Source of the DNA: Erysipelothrix amsterdamensis
GTDB taxonomy: Bacteria > Bacillota_I > Bacilli_A > Erysipelotrichales > Erysipelotrichaceae
DNA: 64,000 bases
NCBI RefSeq assembly: GCF_940143175.1
Contig: NZ_OW659496.1
Location: 806,001 to 870,000 of the forward strand
Direction of reading: 5' to 3'
Each line of letters begins with the position of its first letter. Within the stretch, counting starts at the first letter, position 1. Shown here piece by piece: positions 1-6,933 of the stretch. A program made the position numbers and the translations under genes. The notes beneath the pieces are model-generated. The model had not been told where the DNA came from and ran no database searches. It saw nothing but the letters and a program-made list of their open reading frames with translations.

Positions 1-60
1 CCTCAAGAATGGTTAGATAAGTACTTAAGTGAACGTATGAAACCTTTGGAGGAAAAATAA
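1..60 (+). CDS. 3' end of an unidentified gene (partial)
   Basis: The window opens inside a reading frame whose last 19 codons end with TAA at 58-60; the tail is rich in Lys and Glu. Too little is present to recognise a family. Its last codons contain the ribosome binding site (GGAGG) of the peptidase gene that starts 2 nt later, so the two genes are probably cotranscribed. Confidence 0.5.
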   Translation, partial: PQEWLDKYLSERMKPLEEK

Positions 61-61
61 T

Positions 62-1171
62 ATGCTTAATAAAATTTATGCAAAAATGGATGAATTAATG
101 CCAGAGCTTCTAAAATCAATCCAACGTCTTGTTGCTATTGAATCTGTTGAGGGGGTTCACACTGAGGATGCACCTTACGGTGAAATGCCCAAAAGAGCAC
201 TTTTAGAGGTGCTTACCATTGCTGAAGAACTAGGATTTCATACAAAGAACATTGATAACATCATCGGATATGCGCAGTATGGTGAGGGGGATGGCGACTA
301 TATCGGTATCTTTGGACATGTTGATGTCGTTCCAGTAGGAGAAGGGTGGTCTTATCCACCACTTGGCGGTGTCATCGATAGAGGACGAATTTGGGGTCGC
401 GGCGTCTTAGATAACAAAGGACCAATTCTTACAAATCTTTATGCGCTCTATGCTCTTAAAGAATTGGGAGTAACCTTTAATAGACCGGTTCGTGTTGTTT
501 TTGGTACAAATGAAGAGTCAGGATTTGGATGTGTTAAACATTATTTGACCAAAGAAAATCCTCCGGTATTTGGATGGACACCAGATTGTAAGTGGCCAGT
601 AGTTTACGGAGAAAGAGGTCGTGCTCTAATTCAATTTGTTAATCATGGCTCTCAAGAAGACTTTAATGAATTTATTAACGAATACATTCTTTCAAGTCCA
701 AATAATGGTGTTAAGTTAGGTATTAATGTTAAAGATGAAGACTTTGGTGAAATGATTATGCGTGGTTATAAACTGGGTATGACTGATGATAACCTATTCT
801 TCCAAATTTCACTAAGTTATCCTAAAGTAAAAACTGTGGATGAATTGATTGAAATGATTCGTAAAGTAACTCCTGAAAGTATCGAAGTAGTTTGTGCTCA
901 CAACTGGAATCCTGTATTTTATGATAAAGAGTCACCAGAAATCACCTTATTAACTGATGCTTATGAAGAAGTAATGGGTGAACGTTTGGCTCCAGTTACA
1001 ACAACAGGAGGTACTTATGCAAAAATTATTCCTAATATTATTGCATTTGGTCCAAGTTTCCCAGGTCAAAAAGATATTGCCCACTTACCAGATGAGTGGA
1101 TGAATCTTGATGATATTTTGAATAATGCCAAAATTTATAGCAATGCTCTCTATAAATTGAAAGATCTATAA
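62..1171 (+). CDS. M20 family metallodipeptidase, PepV/Sapep-like
   Basis: Cytoplasmic zinc or manganese dipeptidase that would hydrolyse imported dipeptides. The M20 metal and catalytic residues are visible: GHVDVVP (His86, Asp88), GRGVLDNKGP (bridging Asp117), GTNEESGFG (catalytic Glu about 151 and metal Glu about 152), TPDCKWP (Asp about 175) and the C-terminal IAHLPDEW (His about 341). At 369 residues it is about 100 shorter than typical PepV; the shortfall lies in the central lid or dimerisation region, so this is a short-lid subgroup rather than a truncation, since both metal-ligand ends are intact. The ATG follows GGAGGAAAAATAAT. The family call is firm; the exact substrate is not known. 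Confidence 0.85.
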   Translation: MLNKIYAKMDELMPELLKSIQRLVAIESVEGVHTEDAPYGEMPKRALLEVLTIAEELGFHTKNIDNIIGYAQYGEGDGDYIGIFGHVDVVPVGEGWSYPPLGGVIDRGRIWGRGVLDNKGPILTNLYALYALKELGVTFNRPVRVVFGTNEESGFGCVKHYLTKENPPVFGWTPDCKWPVVYGERGRALIQFVNHGSQEDFNEFINEYILSSPNNGVKLGINVKDEDFGEMIMRGYKLGMTDDNLFFQISLSYPKVKTVDELIEMIRKVTPESIEVVCAHNWNPVFYDKESPEITLLTDAYEEVMGERLAPVTTTGGTYAKIIPNIIAFGPSFPGQKDIAHLPDEWMNLDDILNNAKIYSNALYKLKDL

Positions 1172-1204
1172 AAGTAGAATTATTCAAAAGAGTATAATCT
1201 GAAT

Positions 1205-1238
1205 AAAAAGTGAGAACTTGAAGATGATCCCACTTTTT
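1205..1238 (+). terminator. Possible weak terminator after the dipeptidase
   Basis: AAAAAGTG pairs with CACTTTTT across an 18-nt loop, 33 nt after the peptidase stop. The loop is large, so the call is tentative. Confidence 0.35.
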
Positions 1239-1279
1239 AATAAATATTGATACTGAAAAAATATTTAGTAGTAATGGAA

Positions 1280-1837
1280 TTACAAGTTACGTCGTAAATG
1301 GTCTTGTAATAGTTCTAATAATTGTTTATCGATTGGCGCATCACTGATTCCAATAGATGGGAGTGTACTTAAGGATCTAAGTTTTCCTTCAAACGCTGCC
1401 TTATATACTTTGTTGGTATTTGTTGAAAAATATGATAATTCTATTGTTGATACATGATTAGAATCTAAGTTAGAAGGAACGACTGCATAAGTTGCTGTCT
1501 GTCCTGGAGCAAGTACTGTGTCCTTCATTCTAGTTGAGAATGGCTTTTCATTTACAGTCAAGGCTGAATCTGTAGTCTCATCAATGCTTGCTTTTTCAAT
1601 ACGAGCTGAAGAATTACCGAAATTTTTAATTACGATGTAAAAATGATCTCTATTCGTAATTAAAGGAGCAGTGTAAATTTGAAGATTAGCACGTGTGCTC
1701 TCTTCAATCATTTTATTTTGTTCTCTTGAATTTTTTCTAGACTCATATAAAGTCCACAAAAAAGCTGCTGTAGAAATAATTGAAGATAAGATAACTCCCA
1801 AAATCTGCTATATTTCATACGATATGTTTAGAAACAT
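1280..1837 (-). pseudogene. Small membrane-anchored protein with an early amber codon
   Basis: The open part runs from 1801 to 1280 (173 codons). It has one N-terminal hydrophobic helix followed by a charged stretch and a mostly beta-predicted soluble domain; I do not recognise the family. The only ATG with a good ribosome binding site (GAGG at 1846-1849) is at 1835-1837, in the same frame, and its tenth codon is TAG (1808-1810). Without that stop the protein would have 185 residues and a complete N-terminal helix. Either the gene is inactivated, or translation restarts at the TTG at 1801, which has no good Shine-Dalgarno site. I favour a recent nonsense mutation. Confidence 0.55.
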
Positions 1838-2012
1838 AAAAGATACCTCACTTTCATAGTTATTTAACTTTATTGTATTCCACTAAAAATTAACCTGTAA
1901 TTAAATCTATTAGAGATTCTATAGTCGAGCAGGATTCGAATTTGAATTCAAGTTGGGAGATGTCATACTTCCTTAGTGTCGCTATATGTTCTGGAAAGCA
2001 ATTCAGTGTTGA

Positions 2013-2447
2013 CTAGTTTAAATTTTGTTTTTCAAAACGTGATAGCCACAATCCTAATTCTTTTTTAGTCAAAGAGTTAATTATTTCAATAAAATATTCC
2101 TTAACTTCTTTGACAATTAATTTCTGTTTTAAGAGTATATCGTTCCATACAATTTCATCAACACCACCAATAGAAGCATAATTAGTTAAATCATCTGAAG
2201 TTAGAAGGATGGTTTTTCCATATTCTAAACCATGACTTCTCCAGTGGGGACTTTTATTGGGAGGTAGAATGGGGACGAAATTAGCTCTACAATATGAGTG
2301 TAGAGGAATACATGCTACAAACGGAGTATCATTAATTAAGATAGATCCTGTATAATAATGATTTGCATCGAGTATCTGAGTATGACCTTTGTAGGTATAC
2401 CTATTGCTCAATTCATCTATAAAATTTGTTGGCAATGTGATAATCAT
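2013..2447 (-). CDS. Probable type III toxin, TenpN-like endoribonuclease
   Basis: 144 residues; predicted to be a sequence-specific endoribonuclease held inactive by the repeat RNA encoded just upstream. The layout of the protein follows the TenpN/ToxN fold as I remember it: a short N-terminal beta strand, then YYTGSILIND and an IPLHS strand (residues 47-51), then HGLEYGKTILL (72-82), which resembles the TenpN 'GLDFSKAVVI' block, and a C-terminal helical segment. The ATG has a good site (AAGGAG, 8 nt away). The upstream DNA shows the diagnostic type III order promoter, tandem repeats, terminator, toxin. Similarity is judged by eye, so assignment to TenpIN rather than CptIN is less certain than the type III call. 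Confidence 0.65.
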   Translation of the reverse strand: MIITLPTNFIDELSNRYTYKGHTQILDANHYYTGSILINDTPFVACIPLHSYCRANFVPILPPNKSPHWRSHGLEYGKTILLTSDDLTNYASIGGVDEIVWNDILLKQKLIVKEVKEYFIEIINSLTKKELGLWLSRFEKQNLN

Positions 2448-2467
2448 AGAATCTCTCCTTTGATAAC

Positions 2468-2492
2468 AAAAAAAGCACTTCCGAAGAAGTGC
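2468..2492 (-). terminator. Terminator between antitoxin RNA repeats and toxin gene
   Basis: On the minus strand GCACTTC, loop TTCG, GAAGTGC is followed by seven T. It lies 21 nt upstream of the toxin ATG. In type III loci a leaky terminator here keeps RNA antitoxin in excess over toxin mRNA. Confidence 0.8.
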
Positions 2493-2510
2493 TTCCGAGT
2501 GCTTTCTTTT

Positions 2511-2668
2511 AATATTAGTGTTTTTTTGTCAGGGTACTCTTGTTGTAAAACAAACTACTTCCTTCTGAGATCATCTATAAACTCAGTATAATATTAGTGT
2601 TTTTTTGTCAGGATACTCTTGTTATAGAACAAGCTACTTCCTTCTGAGATCATCTATAAACTCAGTAT
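2511..2668. repeat. Tandem direct repeat, 2 x 79 bp
   Basis: Copies at 2511-2589 and 2590-2668, exactly adjacent, with about four to five substitutions. Two of these substitutions fall on the paired arms of the same small stem, which suggests that RNA structure is maintained. Confidence 0.9.
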
Positions 2669-2697
2669 AATAAAGAAAGCACTATCTTTACGGCCAT

Positions 2698-2726
2698 ATT
2701 ATACTTGATTCTATTTAATAAATCAA
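2698..2726 (-). promoter_or_regulatory. Sigma-A promoter of the toxin-antitoxin locus
   Basis: On the minus strand: -35 TTGATT (2721-2726), spacer of 17, -10 TATAAT (2698-2703). This is close to consensus and places the start of transcription at about 2691, immediately upstream of the repeats. Confidence 0.75.
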
Positions 2727-2760
2727 GATTGAAGAAAATTAATTGTGACGTTATTTTGTA

Positions 2761-3746
2761 TTAGAAGCGTAGCGTGTGAATGTCATAAATCGTGTAACCG
2801 GCATTCAAGTACCATTCTTTTGAATGAATAATGCATCGAGTTATTTGCAAGAGGGACTTTGATTTCAAAAAATAAAGTCTGATTGTTTTATATCAAATTT
2901 TGATTTAATAAATTTGATATAACTATTCATTTGAGTGACTGTAAAGTTATCTAATTCAACATATCGAACAGCAGCGGAAGTTTTTAATTTTTTTATTTTT
3001 GTGCACGATCAGAATTTTTTCCTGTTACGGATTTATTAATTAAAATTCCTTTACCATCATAATCTTCAAAAGTGAGTCCTTTTAACTTAGTTCGTCGAGC
3101 ACCTGTAGAAAATGCGAGTAAAATAATTAATTTGAAATAAATATTTACGAGGTCTTTTCAGGGAGTTTTTTCCAAGCCTCCTTAAACGTCTCATAATCTA
3201 AAATATTGGATTTGGTCATATCTTCACATTGTTTTTTTTATGAGAATAAATTGATAGAGACATCATTATATATACTCCATCTTTACTGCATATCCGAGTA
3301 TCGATTTATAAAGTGAAATGATTTCATTTTTATATTTAACTGAAAATGGTTTACCACCTACGGTTGAACCGTCTTTTTTATGGAGAATAGGCGTTTTAAC
3401 CTATACCAATGAATTTCTCCAAGCTAGTGCTTTTCTTAGTGTAATGGATGCAATAGCAGTATCAGGGGTTAAATTGGTTTACTTTGTAAAGATTTTATTT
3501 ATATGTTTGTTCTTTAACATCGTATTTTGATAATTCAATCATTTCTATTCCAATTTCCCTAAGAGACATTCTCGATTTCGGTAAATCGTCCTTTTTCATT
3601 TCTTTTTAAAAATTTCGTTCTGCATTTATTGTTCTTTGTTTACTGTTAAATCCGCGTCGTTTTATCCTTCTTACTTTTCCCAAACTATCTCGGTACCTGA
3701 TATCAAAATACCAGGTATTTCGTTTTTGATCTTTATAAACAGGCAT
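2761..3746 (-). pseudogene. Decayed tyrosine integrase of a mobile element
   Basis: Read on the minus strand with several frame changes. From the ATG at 3744-3746: an N-terminal arm-binding domain (MPVYKDQKRNTWYFDIRYRD), then SAM-like core pieces (KKDGSTVGGKPFSVKYKNEI; LDYETFKEAWKKLPEKT), the catalytic-Arg region (STGARRTKLKGLTFEDYDG, where GARRxxL replaces the usual G[CS]RxGEL) and a degraded His-x-x-Arg region near 2770-2800 (TIYDIHTLRF). Many stops and frameshifts make it non-functional. It resembles Tn916/ICE-type integrases and marks one edge of an old integrated element that includes the toxin-antitoxin, nuclease and regulator genes. Confidence 0.75.
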
Positions 3747-3823
3747 ACTAAAATCATTCTTTCACTATTCATGAGATCGTTAAAAGGTAGTTCGTTAAAT
3801 TATCTTTTTGTTAGCGATAACGA

Positions 3824-4951
3824 TTAGTAATTTATAGAGTTAATGAGTTTTACTAAATCATCGCCATCCCAAAGTACAATGTTATTTGAATCTGCAAGTT
3901 CTCTTGCTGGTTTTCTAAAACTATTGTTGGTTACAATTACGCCAACGTGTGAGTCGAAAAATTTTACTCCGTAAATTATTTCTTTGACGGTACCATAGTT
4001 TATTGGTGCATTATGAAATTTACATTGAAATGCAAATTTAACTTTATCTTTTGTTGCAATAAAATCAACACTTTGATTATTGACTTGTGGAACTTTTTTA
4101 ATAATTATATAATCAAGTTTTGTTACAAGGTCAATTATAAAATCTTCGAATTCAGAGTGGTTTTTAAGGGATTCAAATCTCTTTCGTGTTATTAAATCTT
4201 TATGAAATGTACGAGCGTTTTCTATTCTTAAAATAATACCTGAAAGGTCAAAATGTTTATTAATTCGTTCGTTTTTGTAATCTATAAGTTGAAGCGTTCT
4301 TAGTGTATCTAAATATGAAGAGAGTGTTATAAAATCAAGATCAAATTCATTTTGTAATTTCTTTTGACTAAAAGTACTCTCATGAATAACAAATTCAACG
4401 ATACGAGTTAACAAGTCGTGGTCATTCAAAACGTTTTGGTCTAAAGCTATTGCTTCGCTTAATTCATATTCTGATTGTTCCTTGGAAACTCTAGAATAAA
4501 CTTTATTCTTTACTATTTTTTTTGTTATGTGTTCAGGAACTCCAATTTTACTATTATTTAGATTTTCATCTATAGAATCGCTTTTCTTCTGTATATCAAT
4601 ACTTATAAATGAGTTTTTAGGTTCGTATTTGTCAGAAGAAACCAAATTATCATTGTTGATATGATTTACTTGTGGATTTATATTTGAAGTCCTTTGTAGT
4701 TCTAATTTCTTAATTTCTTTTTTTAGGTGTAAATGTATGTATACAACTATAGCCGAAATTATTGAACAGGTATAAAAAGCGCCGACGTTTTCTTGATCTT
4801 TAAAAAGAGAAAAGAGTAGGATAATTTCGCTAAATATACAAAATATCGCTACGACATTAACAAATAAGTATAGCGCTTTGAGTAACAGAAATACGATATC
4901 TTTCAATAATATATTTAACTTTTTGATTAGATTATTTTTACGATTTAACAT
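3824..4951 (-). CDS. Membrane-anchored Mrr-like restriction endonuclease
   Basis: 375 residues. Two N-terminal hydrophobic helices (about 14-45 and 53-72) are followed by a polar linker, a small winged-helix-like region and a C-terminal Mrr-type PD-(D/E)xK nuclease domain (about 268-372). The likely catalytic set is VDFIA (Asp about 296) and FQCK (Gln about 309, Lys about 311), followed by GVIVTNNSF and LWDGDDL, typical of Mrr_cat. Such proteins are usually linked to defence against foreign or modified DNA; here the nuclease would act at the membrane. The Shine-Dalgarno site is an uninterrupted run of nine G (4955-4963), 3 nt from the ATG. It lies 28 nt downstream of the XRE regulator gene, probably in one operon. 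Confidence 0.75.
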   Translation of the reverse strand: MLNRKNNLIKKLNILLKDIVFLLLKALYLFVNVVAIFCIFSEIILLFSLFKDQENVGAFYTCSIISAIVVYIHLHLKKEIKKLELQRTSNINPQVNHINNDNLVSSDKYEPKNSFISIDIQKKSDSIDENLNNSKIGVPEHITKKIVKNKVYSRVSKEQSEYELSEAIALDQNVLNDHDLLTRIVEFVIHESTFSQKKLQNEFDLDFITLSSYLDTLRTLQLIDYKNERINKHFDLSGIILRIENARTFHKDLITRKRFESLKNHSEFEDFIIDLVTKLDYIIIKKVPQVNNQSVDFIATKDKVKFAFQCKFHNAPINYGTVKEIIYGVKFFDSHVGVIVTNNSFRKPARELADSNNIVLWDGDDLVKLINSINY

Positions 4952-4954
4952 AAT

Positions 4955-4963
4955 CCCCCCCCC
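4955..4963 (-). promoter_or_regulatory. G9 homopolymer forming the ribosome binding site of the nuclease gene
   Basis: Nine consecutive C on the plus strand (G on the mRNA), followed by ATT and the ATG of the nuclease gene. A tract of this length is prone to slipped-strand gain and loss, which would alter the length and spacing of the Shine-Dalgarno site. Confidence 0.6.
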
Positions 4964-4979
4964 ATTTAAAATATTTTTG

Positions 4980-5204
4980 TTATTTAATATTTGCTTCTGC
5001 TAATATAGAGTCTATCGAAATATTATAGAGTTTGGAAATAGCTATCAGTTTTGATAATTTGATTTCATTTTTTCCTTGTTCCCAAAATTGAACAGATTTA
5101 TGAGTAATATTGAGTTTATCAGCAACGTACTCTAGAGTCATATTATTTTTAATACGGTATTTTTTTAAAATAAGTCCTAATCTATCTTTTTCATCTTGAT
5201 TCAT
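4980..5204 (-). CDS. XRE family HTH transcriptional regulator
   Basis: 74 residues, almost all one Cro/C1-type helix-turn-helix: IGLKKY-like first helix, MTLEYVADKLNITHKSVQFWEQGKNE as helices 2 and 3 (split here by function: positions about 22-47), and SKLIAISKLYNISIDSIL as the scaffold. It is close to the SinR/phage-repressor size class with no effector domain. The ATG follows AGAGGTTAATT. A palindrome overlaps its promoter, suggesting autorepression. It probably also controls the downstream nuclease gene. Confidence 0.8.
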   Translation of the reverse strand: MNQDEKDRLGLILKKYRIKNNMTLEYVADKLNITHKSVQFWEQGKNEIKLSKLIAISKLYNISIDSILAEANIK

Positions 5205-5221
5205 AATTAACCTCTATCTCA

Positions 5222-5267
5222 AATGGTATTTGTAATACCATTATAATATAAACAATAGAAATATCAA
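5222..5267 (-). promoter_or_regulatory. Promoter with overlapping palindromic operator for the XRE regulator
   Basis: Minus strand -35 TTGATA (5262-5267), 16-nt spacer, -10 TATAAT (5240-5245). A perfect inverted repeat AATGGTATT-TGT-AATACCATT (5222-5242) touches the -10, and another half-site TGGTATTA occurs at 5281-5288. This is the expected layout for repression by the adjacent regulator. Confidence 0.65.
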
Positions 5268-5288
5268 TAAACCTCCTATTTGGTATTA

Positions 5289-5610
5289 TAGATAATAAAT
5301 AAGAGCGTGAAATGAATGAGATCAGTTATAGTTCGTCAAGAAAGTCATCAAATCTTAAGCAATTGTAAATGGCATCCAAAATAGGTTTTGCTCAATCTAC
5401 ATACTCACAGAAGGAGAAAGGAACAGTTCTTGTGATTCGCAAAAGTCAGACTTGGAAGCCTTAAATCTATTATTGATGAGTATTGGGTATGGATATAAAG
5501 GCAATAAAGGAATGATACTGTCAATATGGTGTTGATGCCTAACAGGAGTTTAAGAAGATATAGAACGAAAAACTAAAAAAAAGAACAACGCTAGACTTTA
5601 CCACGTTGTT
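5289..5610. other. Gene-free stretch with a possible XRE relic
   Basis: No intact frame. The plus-strand sequence around 5370-5435 reads in part as MASKIGFAQSTYSQKEKGTV, which looks like the helix-turn-helix of another XRE regulator broken by stops on either side. The rest shows nothing recognisable. Confidence 0.3.
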
Positions 5611-5619
5611 CTTAATAAT

Positions 5620-5832
5620 TTATCCGTTGTGACAATTTTCGCAGCAGTACATGCATCCATCAAAATCATGGTCGCCAGTCAGTCTTTCTGCTTCTCTTAT
5701 CGCATCATGACAGTTTTTTTGCTCATCGAGTGAAACACGGTTTTTCATGTCAGGCAAATGATTACAGGTAGTAACATGTACCTCATGGTAAACACCATCA
5801 GTTTTACTTTTGTTGTATAGATACTTTTTCAC
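5620..5832 (-). CDS. Small Cys-rich protein, conserved hypothetical
   Basis: 70 residues ending in CMYCCENCHNG. It has an N-terminal segment YHEVHVTTCNHLPD, a central AIREAERL helix and a C-terminal C-x2-C(C)-x2-C-H cluster that could bind zinc. This resembles a widespread family of small proteins with a 'YHEVHKxxCxxLP ... NGCxYCxxxCH' layout and no known function. The start is GTG, preceded by AAGGAGGG at ideal spacing. It lies inside the decayed island and may be a passenger gene. Confidence 0.65.
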   Translation of the reverse strand: MKKYLYNKSKTDGVYHEVHVTTCNHLPDMKNRVSLDEQKNCHDAIREAERLTGDHDFDGCMYCCENCHNG

Positions 5833-6933
5833 TTAATCCCTCCTTTCCAACCACATCGTAGCAGTCTATAGGAATGATGTGTCAAAAGTTTATGAAACAG
5901 AGAGAACTTAATTTCACAAGATTTGAGAGAAGGAGAAATAAGATTGTATTTAATTTATTCCTCGCACATGGGAATCTGTGTTCATTTCAATATATTTGAG
6001 GAGGAAATGTCGTGAATCAAATCAAAGACTAATCCCTAAACAAACTTCTCAATGAAGTAAATAACTCGAATAATTATGCTATTGATAGAATTCATAATTG
6101 GATTTCGGATCAAGACAATGAGGATTATTTACAGGGAGACTTCAGAACAGTAATAACTTAGCTAAATCGTTAAAGTATTGTGACTCGATAGTTTCATGAA
6201 GTGGCAAATACGGAATTTGTTCTAGTAGTCTAAAGTTGATACACCTTGGTTGAGAAATGATAATATTAAATCGGAGAGGTTAACTTCGTACAATATATGA
6301 ACAAATAAATATAAGGAAGTAGGAGGCAAGTCTTTTTCAAAAGAAACAGCAAAATCTATAAGTTATCTTTTAGTAGTCTAGATTATTTGTTTGAAGTGGT
6401 GTGCTGTCATGTTTTGATTTAAATAAATTAACATGTAAAGATGAAATATACGAAATGATGTAATCGCATACATGGTATGGTAGAATAATAAAGAATACAT
6501 AATCTTTAGAGGAACCTATAATGCAAATAGAATTATTTTACGTATATCTGTATTTATGTAATTAATCACTTCTGTTAGTTGTGTATTAGCTGATTCCGGC
6601 AATTTTGGATCGGACAATGGTTTGAAATAAAAAGATGAAATATACTTGAGTTCATGGAAGACAGTAAGGATTGAAGCTTGGGACCCGCAATCTAGAAATA
6701 GCATCTGGAGTCAAGCAGAAATTTGATTATAAGCAACAGATAGAGCAAGTTTTGAGTATTATCATGTTGGATCGTGGGAAATTGGTAAGATACCTGAGGT
6801 TTCCCAACGTTTACGCTTATTGGGTGGGACTTTAAACACCTATGCTATTCTGTGTTATGAATAACCCGTACTTAATAAGTTAATTTAATTGTTAAAAACT
6901 ACCATAGCACTTTAAAAAAAGAGGGGAATTGCA
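5833..6933. other. 1.1 kb degraded island DNA
   Basis: No intact gene. Besides the PcfK-like relic described separately, the stretch holds short open fragments broken by stops (for example GGKSFSKETAKSISYLLV near 6320-6375). It looks like ICE or plasmid-derived coding DNA in late decay. Confidence 0.5.
6013..6209 (+). pseudogene. Relic resembling PcfK / AcrIIA9-family proteins
   Basis: From a GTG at 6013, preceded by GAGGAAAT, the frame reads VNQIKD-stop-SLNKLLNEVNNSN and then NYAIDRIHNWISDQDNEDY. A frameshift follows, with continuation as FTGRLQNSNNLAKSLKYCD. The pattern (LLxEVNxS..AIDRIHNWISDQ..DLFxGIL..N..LAxSLKYC) resembles the N-terminal part of PcfK-like proteins of conjugative elements, a family related to the Cas9 inhibitor AcrIIA9. 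At least one stop and one frameshift make it non-functional. Recognition is by eye. Confidence 0.4.

Larger units (their letters stand above)
2468..2691 (-). ncRNA. Probable type III RNA antitoxin with two 79-nt repeats
   Basis: Predicted transcript from about 2691 to the terminator at 2468. It contains two direct repeats of 79 nt (2590-2668 and 2511-2589) that differ at only a few positions. Each unit can form a small hairpin (CTTGTT with AACAAG; the other copy keeps TTGTT with AACAA) and a second one from CTGAG with CTCAG. Short segments AAAGAAAGCAC (2672-2682) and GTGCTTTCTTT (2499-2509) flank the array as an inverted pair. By analogy with ToxI and TenpI, toxin cleavage would yield repeat units that wrap around toxin monomers. 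The unit is longer than the roughly 35-50 nt usual in described systems. Confidence 0.6.

Noticed and set aside
1924-1950. A functional tRNA gene
   Set aside because: Only a T-loop-like piece is present; there is no D-arm, anticodon arm or 5' acceptor strand.
2511-2668. CRISPR array
   Set aside because: There are only two units, directly adjacent with no spacers, and no cas genes.
2358-3827. Small plus-strand open frames (2358-2591, 3318-3530, 3636-3827)
   Set aside because: They run antisense to the toxin-antitoxin locus and the integrase relic and have no ribosome binding sites.
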